In this document: positions 1-4,377 of the stretch, one piece after another
How positions within the stretch are numbered: the stretch's first letter is position 1
How the letters are laid out: the number at the start of each line of letters is the position of its first letter
Source: Opitutia bacterium
GTDB lineage: Bacteria; Verrucomicrobiota; Verrucomicrobiia; Opitutales; Seribacteraceae
Reading direction: 5' to 3'
DNA length: 6,208 nucleotides
Assembly (NCBI GenBank): GCA_018695085.1
Contig: JABHOU010000668.1
Coordinates: 1-6,208 of the forward strand
Program-made: the position numbers and the translations under genes
Notes under the pieces: model-generated
Seen by the model: the letters and a program-made list of their open reading frames with translations, nothing else
What the model was told of the DNA's origin: nothing
Databases searched by the model: none

Positions 1-135
1 AAAAAGTACACTCATCCCGCAAAGCAAAAGTAAACAGATCGGAGTAATCCAATCGCTTCTGTTTTCCTTCGGAAGCGACAATTGGGGCGAACCCCGACCG
101 CCCTCAGTGAAAGGAAATTCCTCCGTCCGACTCAA
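1..135 (-). CDS. Possible RodA/FtsW-type membrane protein, N-terminus only (partial, cut by left edge)
   Basis: A reading frame stays open on the minus strand from just after the stop of the neighbouring gene to the window edge. It encodes about 27 polar residues and then the segment DWITPICLLLLCGMSVLF, which looks like a first transmembrane helix. An Asp-Trp pair followed by a Leu-rich helix is typical of the N-terminus of RodA-type SEDS proteins, the peptidoglycan glycosyltransferases of rod elongation; in that family a YSA-type motif usually follows, but it would lie outside the window. There is no upstream ATG. TTG at 135 (10 nt after the preceding stop) and TTG at 81 are the possible starts; the ATG at 15 falls inside the helix and is unlikely. 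The frame follows the small conserved gene on the same strand, so the two may be co-transcribed. With only 45 codons visible, the family call is an inference and another membrane protein is possible. Confidence 0.42.
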   Translation of the reverse strand, partial: MSRTEEFPFTEGGRGSPQLSLPKENRSDWITPICLLLLCGMSVLF

Positions 136-145
136 ATTCTTAACT

Positions 146-457
146 TCAGGGAGCCTGATCTCCTAGCAAGGTTGTAGCGATCTCACGCCATTCCTGATCC
201 AAACTATCGTCGGCACCCTTGGCCGGTTTCCCGGCTCGCGAGTACCAATATCGGGCGTTCCCGATATCTCCTTCCACCCTGTGCAGGTAGGCGTGAACCC
301 AAGAACCATCCGATTCGTGAATATCTTGGGCCACCTCATGAGAAGCATCCCAACGACCTTTCTTAGCAAGCCAAAGAGATAGAACCAGAGGGTTCAATCC
401 GGCGGGCGGGTCAACACCCGATTCCACCGAAAGAAGCAATTCATCCACATTTTTCAC
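146..457 (-). CDS. Small conserved TPR-like protein of unknown function
   Basis: This 103-residue soluble protein has no signal peptide or membrane segment. Its core (residues 26-78) contains SLWLAKKGRWDASHEVAQDI, then a GSWVHAYLHRVEGDIGNARYWY stretch (written here as two helices, residues 51-60 and 61-72) and RAGKP. This is a helix-turn-helix pattern like one and a half tetratricopeptide units, with conserved Trp, His and Tyr residues. From memory, similar short proteins occur in many bacteria as hypothetical proteins; I know of no assigned function. The start is taken as GTG at 457. A longer in-frame reading from TTG at 595 would overlap the methyltransferase gene by 95 nt, and its extra residues are Cys-rich and unlike a real protein. 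No Shine-Dalgarno sequence precedes the GTG, so the start is moderately sure. The gene lies 43 nt after the methyltransferase and about 10 nt before the next frame, which suggests co-transcription. Confidence 0.72.
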   Translation of the reverse strand: MKNVDELLLSVESGVDPPAGLNPLVLSLWLAKKGRWDASHEVAQDIHESDGSWVHAYLHRVEGDIGNARYWYSRAGKPAKGADDSLDQEWREIATTLLGDQAP

Positions 458-500
458 TAAATATGTAAATAAAACACGATGAATGGAGGAGCAAGCCCGT

Positions 501-1262
501 TCACACCGACAAGCGTCGCCATCGAGTACCGTAAGAAATCCCATACTGAAACTTCCGCTCGTGCTCTCGAAGCAAAAAAGGCAAATCGATTTCAATTTCC
601 AATTCGAAATGGGGGGAAAGAACCTCCTTTAAGACCTCTGCGGAATCCTTGCCTGAAAGTCGGCCTCCCAACCATTTGTCCATTGGCGTGAATTCCTCCA
701 ACCAAGTGAAGGGCGTGGCCAAAAGCAATTGCCCGCCTGGACGAACAAGTTCAGGCAAGCGTTCGATCAAAGCACCGGGATCGGGCAACCTGCAAAGCAA
801 GTTTGCGGCGTGAACGACCTCGAAGCCCTCTAGGTCTTTCGGCAAACGGCAAGCGTCCTCGGTGATGAAACGAACTATGGAGGTATTCACTCCAGAGGGA
901 ACTCGAGCAACGGAAGGAATCGTTCTTTGACCTTGGAGTGGAAATTCGAAAGACAATTCACCCGAGTCCCTTAAAGTCTGGGCCGCACTTATGAAGGTGG
1001 ATGAATAATCCACTCCCACAACCTCGGAAGAGATTCTAGCTAACTCGAAACTTGAACGCCCCACAGCGCAACCGAGGTCCAATGCCCGAGGAGAAGACGA
1101 GGAGAAGGTATTGCGATCCAACAACTGTGATACGGTTCGTACGGGAAAATTCAGTCCTTCTTTGGGGCCATGGCCCTTGGACAAAATTTCATCCTCCGAT
1201 CCATAGTGGAAAAGGAGATATTCACGCAGGACGCGGTTGCTACCGTAATCTACGTTACCCAT
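501..1262 (-). CDS. Putative 4-mercaptohistidine N1-methyltransferase (ovothiol biosynthesis, OvoA C-terminal domain type)
   Basis: This 253-residue, SAM-dependent class I methyltransferase should be cytoplasmic. Motif I is LDLGCAVGRSSFELAR (residues 61-76), followed by the acidic strand end VVGVDYSSTF (81-90), EDACRLP (135-141), and VVHAANLLCRLPDP (149-162). After these come the RPGGQLLLATPFTWLEEFTP stretch (174-193) and the C-terminal REHERKFQ (232-239). These match the family of the methyltransferase domain fused to the C-terminus of OvoA, which N-methylates the imidazole of 4-mercaptohistidine (5-thiolhistidine numbering in some papers) to give ovothiol A. The domain architecture is stand-alone: no DinB-like or FGE-sulfatase-like sulfoxide synthase domain precedes it, and neither that partner nor an OvoB-like PLP lyase is in the window. 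The ATG at 1262 puts YGSNRVLREYLLFHYG at the extreme N-terminus, as I expect for this family. The gene lies 45 nt after xylB. Family membership is confident; the substrate is inferred from the family. Confidence 0.87.
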   Translation of the reverse strand: MGNVDYGSNRVLREYLLFHYGSEDEILSKGHGPKEGLNFPVRTVSQLLDRNTFSSSSPRALDLGCAVGRSSFELARISSEVVGVDYSSTFISAAQTLRDSGELSFEFPLQGQRTIPSVARVPSGVNTSIVRFITEDACRLPKDLEGFEVVHAANLLCRLPDPGALIERLPELVRPGGQLLLATPFTWLEEFTPMDKWLGGRLSGKDSAEVLKEVLSPHFELEIEIDLPFLLREHERKFQYGISYGTRWRRLSV

Positions 1263-1307
1263 TGCCCGCTTACCAAGGTGAGTCCTGATTGGTTAGAGCA
1301 GAAAGCT

Positions 1308-2843
1308 TCAACCCGCCTGTACTGCAACCGTCTCAGCCAAAGCAGCAAATTCATCTTTGAGAGCCGGATATAAAGCTCGGTATCTCGGATAAAAAGCTTC
1401 GTATATTTCTCTTTCCGTACTCGGATCAACCGAATCAGTGACTCGAATACTAGACGAACACGCCTCTTCTACACTATTGTGAACACCTGCACCGACAGAA
1501 GCCAGCAAAGCCGCACCGTAAGCTGCACCTTCAGCGGCATTCACCATTTCACAACGAGTACCGAAAACATCGGCTAGCATCTGCTTCCAAAGGGCGGAAC
1601 GGGTTCCTCCTCCTGAAAGGATGACCCTGCCAGGTTCGATACCGAGACCTCGCATGAGAGTGAGAGAATCGTTAAGCCCATAACTCACTCCTTCCAGAAC
1701 GGCTCTCGTTAGGTGACTTTTGCCATGTCGCAGGCTCAAGCCAATAAAGCTTCCACGGGCATTAGGGTCAGGATAAGGCGTTCTTTCACCCGACAGGTAA
1801 GGTAAGAAAAGCAAACCCTCAGACCCGGCAGGGGTTTCCGCTGCCAATTGGGTGAGAGCGTCGTAGGCATCTGGACCGCCGTTGGCTTCAGCAGCCATTT
1901 CTTCTTTTCCAAACTGGTTCCGATACCACTGGAAAGAGCCAGCCGCAGAAAGCATCACTCCCATGAGATGCCACTTTCCCGGAACCGCATGACAAAAGGC
2001 ATGAAGCTTACCCTCGGGCTCTACCCGGTACTCGTCACTGTGCGCAAAGAGAACACCGCTGGTTCCCAAGGTGGCGGAAATCGCGCCTTCGCCGACGATC
2101 CCGCAACCAACCGCTTGGGCCGCCTGATCCCCGCCTCCGGCAATGACGGGCGTACCCTCCGGCAATCCCGTTGCCTCGGCGGCAAACTTGGAGATTTTTG
2201 TCGAGGCCACGTCCGACTCCGTAACTTCGGGCATCCACGAAGCAGGAATATCCATGGCCGCGAGCATCTCGTCCGACCAGCACCGGTTCGCAACATCGAG
2301 CAAGGAGGTGCCGGAAGCGTCTGACACATCGGTAAAGAATTCCCCGGTCAGTTTGTAGCGAACATAATCCTTGGGAAGCAGGATTTTTGTAATCCTCGCA
2401 TAAACCTCCGGCTCCTGTTCGCGAGTCCAAGCAATTTTCGGAGCCGTAAAACCCGGCAGGACGGGGTTACCGGTTAACTGAATAACCTTTTCTGCACCGA
2501 CCTTCTCCGTGATGGCCTCACATTGCTTTCCCGTACGCTGATCATTCCACATTATACAGGGTCTGAGAACATCCCCCTTCCCGTCCAGAGCAACCATCCC
2601 GTGCATCTGCCCGGTGAGACCCACACCGACAATGCTCGCAGGATCGACCTTGGTGAGCAAAGCTCGTATTGCCGTCACGGCGGCATCCCACCAATCGGCG
2701 GGATTTGATTCTGCCCACAAGGGTCTCGGCGTTTGAAATTCGTATTCGGGAACAATGGTCTCGACCACCTCCCCGGATACATCGATTAGAACCGCCTTGG
2801 TTGAGGAGGTTCCCACGTCTATTCCAATTAAATGAGAAGCCAT
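1308..2843 (-). CDS. xylB: Xylulokinase
   Basis: This 511-residue FGGY-family kinase phosphorylates D-xylulose with ATP to give D-xylulose 5-phosphate, which enters the pentose phosphate pathway. The N-terminal phosphate-binding loop is IGIDVGTSSTKAVLID (residues 6-21, conserved Asp9). Further motifs are GLTGQMHGMV (75-84), IMWNDQRT (97-104), GNPVLPGFTAPKIAW (125-139) and LLPKDYVRYKLTGEF (155-169). GGGDQAAQAVG (236-246) carries the likely catalytic base Asp239. ATLGTSG (257-263), FLPYLSGERTPYPDPNARG (346-364), the LSGGGTRSALWKQMLADVFG region (409-428) and EGAAYGAALLA (438-448) complete the fold. Length is close to the family norm of 480-510. GQMHG and the xylulokinase-like sugar-site motifs favour this over glycerol or ribulokinase. 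The ATG at 2843 is chosen because homology begins there; an upstream TTG frame to 3014 adds 57 unrelated residues across the promoter and repeat region. No xylose isomerase or transporter gene is adjacent. Confidence 0.95.
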   Translation of the reverse strand: MASHLIGIDVGTSSTKAVLIDVSGEVVETIVPEYEFQTPRPLWAESNPADWWDAAVTAIRALLTKVDPASIVGVGLTGQMHGMVALDGKGDVLRPCIMWNDQRTGKQCEAITEKVGAEKVIQLTGNPVLPGFTAPKIAWTREQEPEVYARITKILLPKDYVRYKLTGEFFTDVSDASGTSLLDVANRCWSDEMLAAMDIPASWMPEVTESDVASTKISKFAAEATGLPEGTPVIAGGGDQAAQAVGCGIVGEGAISATLGTSGVLFAHSDEYRVEPEGKLHAFCHAVPGKWHLMGVMLSAAGSFQWYRNQFGKEEMAAEANGGPDAYDALTQLAAETPAGSEGLLFLPYLSGERTPYPDPNARGSFIGLSLRHGKSHLTRAVLEGVSYGLNDSLTLMRGLGIEPGRVILSGGGTRSALWKQMLADVFGTRCEMVNAAEGAAYGAALLASVGAGVHNSVEEACSSSIRVTDSVDPSTEREIYEAFYPRYRALYPALKDEFAALAETVAVQAG

Positions 2844-2926
2844 AGAATAAAGAAGGTCAAAAGAATGTCTTAAAGAAGGCCCTCTTAGAAAAACGCAAAC
2901 GGAAAACCTTCCCTGACACCTGATGC

Positions 2927-2977
2927 CCCCTTCGCAGTATCCGCCTTTCCCCTTGGCAGTATCCGCCTTTCCCCTTG
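2927..2977. repeat. 22-bp tandem direct repeat (two perfect copies plus partial flanks)
   Basis: Positions 2934-2955 and 2956-2977 are identical 22-bp units that begin GCAGTATCCGCC and end TTTCCCCTTG. Positions 2927-2932 (CCCCTT) continue the register upstream, so the phase can also be read as CCCCTT-CGCAGTAT, CCCCTT-GGCAGTAT, CCCCTT-GACATAT. On that reading the third, degenerate unit starts at 2971 and creates the TTGACA -35 box. A period of 22 bp is about two helical turns, so bound proteins would sit on one face of the DNA. Whether it is regulatory or a replication-slippage duplication cannot be told from sequence. Confidence 0.9.
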
Positions 2978-3005
2978 ACATATTGCCCAAAACGTTGATT
3001 TTAAT
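2975..3005 (+). promoter_or_regulatory. Putative sigma-70 promoter for the small lipoprotein gene
   Basis: A perfect TTGACA -35 hexamer lies at 2975-2980. The -10 is less clear: ATTTTA at 2998 gives a 17-nt spacer, while TTTAAT at 3000-3005 (five of six consensus bases) gives 19 nt. Transcription would begin near 3010 and leave a 5' leader of roughly 70 nt before the ATG at 3080. The orientation fits the only plus-strand gene in the window. Confidence 0.5.
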
Positions 3006-3011
3006 GGGCAA
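2983..3011. promoter_or_regulatory. Inverted repeat across the promoter, possible operator
   Basis: TTGCCC (2983-2988) and GGGCAA (3006-3011) form perfect 6-bp arms around a 17-nt AT-rich centre that contains AACGTT. The arms sit between the -35 box and the likely transcription start, so a dimeric regulator bound here would block the promoter. Short arms can also arise by chance. Confidence 0.35.
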
Positions 3012-3015
3012 CAAT

Positions 3016-3033
3016 CCACTTCCTCGGAAGCGG
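3016..3033 (+). promoter_or_regulatory. Imperfect hairpin in the lipoprotein 5' leader
   Basis: CCACTTCC (3016-3023) and GGAAGCGG (3026-3033) pair with one A-C mismatch. As RNA, the core CUUC/GAAG stem would close on a CUCG loop. It lies in the predicted leader about 45 nt before the start codon and might affect mRNA stability. No run of T follows it, so it is not an intrinsic terminator. Confidence 0.35.
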
Positions 3034-3064
3034 TTTTAGATAAACAAATATAAACCAAACAATT

Positions 3065-3070
3065 AAGGAA
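3065..3070 (+). promoter_or_regulatory. Ribosome binding site of the small lipoprotein gene
   Basis: AAGGAA lies 9 nt before the ATG at 3080. It is the clearest Shine-Dalgarno-like sequence in front of any start in this window and supports translation of the short frame. Confidence 0.6.
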
Positions 3071-3079
3071 ACTGACGTC

Positions 3080-3202
3080 ATGAAAAGCTTTCTGACCATC
3101 TTAAGTATCCTGTCTATCGCCCTCTTCGCTTCTTGCGGTGGTGGTGGTGAGACTGGATCAGAGGACAACAGTAGTGCTGCCGAAGGCAATGCAACTAAGT
3201 AA
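3080..3202 (+). CDS. Small lipoprotein (40 residues), function unknown
   Basis: This frame encodes MKSFLTILSILSIALFASCG and then a short Gly-, Ser-, Asn- and acid-rich tail ending in NATK. Residues 1-18 have the classical lipoprotein signal layout: Lys2, a hydrophobic Leu/Ile core, and a lipobox-like LFASC with Cys19 as the predicted lipidation site. After signal peptidase II cleavage only about 22 residues would remain: four Gly directly after the Cys, then a flexible acidic and polar tail. It is therefore anchored in a membrane but probably has no fold of its own. Support comes from the AAGGAA ribosome binding site, the TTGACA promoter upstream, and a strong terminator 36 nt after the stop, which together make a tidy single-gene transcription unit. 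It resembles the entericidin class of tiny lipoproteins only in size and layout; no homology is claimed. Confidence 0.75.
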   Translation: MKSFLTILSILSIALFASCGGGGETGSEDNSSAAEGNATK

Positions 3203-3217
3203 TCTGTAAAATCTCTT

Positions 3218-3234
3218 TCGAAAATCCTTTTCGA
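3218..3234. repeat. Small AT-rich hairpin after the lipoprotein gene
   Basis: TCGAAAA (3218-3224) and TTTTCGA (3228-3234) form a perfect 7-bp stem around TCC. It lies between the lipoprotein stop and the main terminator and may add to 3'-end stability. Alone it is too weak to be called a terminator. Confidence 0.4.
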
Positions 3235-3237
3235 TCG

Positions 3238-3269
3238 AAAAAAGACCGCCTCCAGGCGGTCTTTTTTTT
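3238..3269. terminator. Bidirectional intrinsic terminator between convergent genes
   Basis: GACCGCC (3244-3250), loop TCCA, and GGCGGTC (3255-3261) form a perfect GC-rich 7-bp stem. It is preceded by six A (3238-3243) and followed by eight T (3262-3269). Read on the plus strand it ends the lipoprotein transcript. Read on the minus strand the A-tract becomes a U-tract and it can end the ThuA transcript, whose stop lies about 30 nt away. The A/T tracts can extend the stem. Confidence 0.93.
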
Positions 3270-3298
3270 GTGTCGTGTCTTAAGAAATTAAGCCCAAA

Positions 3299-4180
3299 CT
3301 ATTTCGACGACACCGTTACCGTTTTTTCAGCAGAAGGAAACTCTTTCGATAGGGCTTGGGTAACCTCGCCCGTTACAGCCCATTCGGTTCCTCGGCGCAG
3401 TACGTCTTGGAAACCAACGCAACGCATGGAATAATCGGCATGTCCCATCGGTGTGTGAAAAACTCTGCCCTTTCCATAGCTTATTGTCATGATCATAGGC
3501 TCGTGTCTTTTACTTTTTGAGCTGTAAGCCGTAGCGATGACCTCGACCTTGTCCGCAGGTCCTCGTAGTGAGTCGTATAGCTCATCCTTTGCATGCTTCC
3601 ACTCTGACGGCATACCCTTAACGATAGGGTGATCCTTTTGGCGGAGCTTTACCGTAAACTCGTGCTGCGGTCCATGACTACCTCCACGACCGGGACGAGG
3701 GTCGCGCACAAGCTTGCTGGAATCGTCAAAATACAAGTATGGACCGTTCTTCTCCGTACGCCCTCCCCAACCGCCCAAACCAATCATGCGGTTGTACTCC
3801 AACCAACCTGAAAAAGAATTGTTGGCGGCATGAACAACGACGAAAGCTCCACCGCCTTTAACGTAATTCTCCAATCCCTTCTGAACGGACTCCGGCCAAG
3901 TTTGGCCATTGTAATTGCTGAGAGTAACGTCAAAAGAGCCAAATTCAGGATTCCACTGAGCCCAATCATCCTTAGATCCATTTCTCGCAGGGCTAGTGGA
4001 TACAGTAACCGAAAAACGACCGGAACTTTCAAGGGCCTGCTTCAAGACAGGAGTCGTGGCCTTCCAGTTATGGTTATTTTGCCCATCGACAAGCAATACC
4101 TTTATGGATTCGGCCGAAAGAAAGGAACCGAATAAACTGGCGAGAGAAAGCAAGATTATTAAGCGAAAAGGATTGTTCAT
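3299..4180 (-). CDS. Secreted ThuA-domain protein
   Basis: This 293-residue protein has a Sec signal peptide (residues 1-23: Arg6, Leu/Ile-rich core, LSA cleavage site) and one ThuA domain (glutamine-amidotransferase-like fold) from about residue 26 to 271. Visible landmarks are IKVLLVDGQNNHNWK (26-40), GGGAFVVVHAANNSF (109-123), GLGGWGGR (134-141), GPQHEFTV (170-177), HPIVKG (184-189), DELYDSLRGPA (199-209), HEPMIM (226-231) and YGKGRVFHTPMGHADYSMR (235-253). At the usual nucleophile-elbow region it reads VVHAANN with no Cys, so an amidotransferase triad is not evident. Related proteins are frequent in Planctomycetes and Verrucomicrobia, often near sugar-oxidation or glycoside genes, but none is adjacent here. 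The name derives from trehalose utilisation in rhizobia; the actual substrate is unknown. The gene lies 197 nt after the VWA gene and probably has its own promoter. No clear ribosome binding site precedes the ATG. Confidence 0.9.
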   Translation of the reverse strand: MNNPFRLIILLSLASLFGSFLSAESIKVLLVDGQNNHNWKATTPVLKQALESSGRFSVTVSTSPARNGSKDDWAQWNPEFGSFDVTLSNYNGQTWPESVQKGLENYVKGGGAFVVVHAANNSFSGWLEYNRMIGLGGWGGRTEKNGPYLYFDDSSKLVRDPRPGRGGSHGPQHEFTVKLRQKDHPIVKGMPSEWKHAKDELYDSLRGPADKVEVIATAYSSKSKRHEPMIMTISYGKGRVFHTPMGHADYSMRCVGFQDVLRRGTEWAVTGEVTQALSKEFPSAEKTVTVSSK

Positions 4181-4258
4181 AACTTGATTGATTCTAGTTT
4201 AAAAATGAGTGGTCCACATGAAATCTAAAGAAATGCAAATGCAATTCTTAAAGATCCA

Positions 4259-4270
4259 TTTTGATCAAAA
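4259..4270. promoter_or_regulatory. Perfect 12-bp palindrome upstream of the ThuA gene, possible operator
   Basis: TTTTGATCAAAA is fully self-complementary. It lies 79 nt before the ThuA start codon and just downstream of the possible promoter at 4280-4307, where a repressor could act. AT-rich palindromes of this length can arise by chance, so this is tentative. Confidence 0.3.
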
Positions 4271-4279
4271 AGACTGAAG

Positions 4280-4307
4280 AGAATAGATCCCTATTTTAAT
4301 AATACAA
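4280..4307 (-). promoter_or_regulatory. Possible promoter for the ThuA gene
   Basis: On the minus strand, TTGTAT (plus-strand 4302-4307) and TATTCT (4280-4285) are separated by 16 nt and each match the sigma-70 consensus at four of six positions. Start would be near 4273, giving a leader of about 90 nt. The match is modest in an AT-rich region. Confidence 0.25.
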
Positions 4308-4327
4308 CTGGGTAAAGGAAGAAGGAA

Positions 4328-4347
4328 ATACTCTAGATGCAGAGTAT
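4328..4347. repeat. Inverted repeat between the VWA and ThuA genes
   Basis: ATACTCT (4328-4334) and AGAGTAT (4341-4347) form perfect 7-bp arms around a 6-nt spacer, 31 nt past the VWA stop. On the minus strand it is followed by a pyrimidine-rich stretch with only short T runs. It could be a weak terminator for the VWA transcript or an operator for the ThuA gene. Confidence 0.4.
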
Positions 4348-4377
4348 AATTTATAGGAAATCAAAAAGGAAGGAAGG

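Larger units (their letters stand above)
2844..3079. other. Divergent intergenic region between xylB and the small lipoprotein gene
   Basis: This 236-nt stretch holds the tandem repeat, the plus-strand promoter, two inverted repeats and the lipoprotein ribosome binding site listed separately. On the minus strand I found no convincing sigma-70 promoter for xylB: a TTGCGT hexamer about 17 nt from a weak CTTTAA is the best candidate and matches poorly. No Shine-Dalgarno sequence precedes the xylB ATG. Confidence 0.6.

Noticed and set aside
2..166. Plus-strand frame open from the left edge to 166
   Set aside because: It overlaps the 3' end of the small conserved gene and has no hydrophobic or motif signal, whereas the minus-strand frame has a clear membrane helix.
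458..595. N-terminal extension of the small TPR-like protein from TTG 595
   Set aside because: It overlaps the 3' end of the methyltransferase gene by 95 nt and encodes an implausible Cys-rich stretch; GTG 457 starts right before the conserved part.
991..1003. 13-nt exact match ATGAAGGTGGATG shared with 5021-5033
   Set aside because: Both copies lie inside unrelated genes (antisense to short Ser-Thr-Phe segments), and a 13-mer match within 6 kb is reasonably likely by chance.
1848..2430. Several long overlapping frames on both strands inside xylB
   Set aside because: They lie wholly inside a clear xylulokinase coding sequence, are rich in Arg/Gly/Pro as expected of GC-rich shadow frames, and show no motifs.
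2844..3014. In-frame 57-residue N-terminal extension of xylB from TTG 3014
   Set aside because: The extension crosses the tandem repeat and the plus-strand promoter, encodes a repeat-derived sequence, and xylulokinase homology begins exactly at the ATG at 2843.
3001..3189. Minus-strand 62-codon frame opposite the small lipoprotein
   Set aside because: It is antisense to a frame with signal peptide, ribosome binding site and terminator, and shows no recognisable protein features.
4218..4277. 19-codon plus-strand frame starting ATGAAATCTAAAG
   Set aside because: It has no ribosome binding site, no promoter and no signal or family features, and lies in the AT-rich gap upstream of a minus-strand gene.
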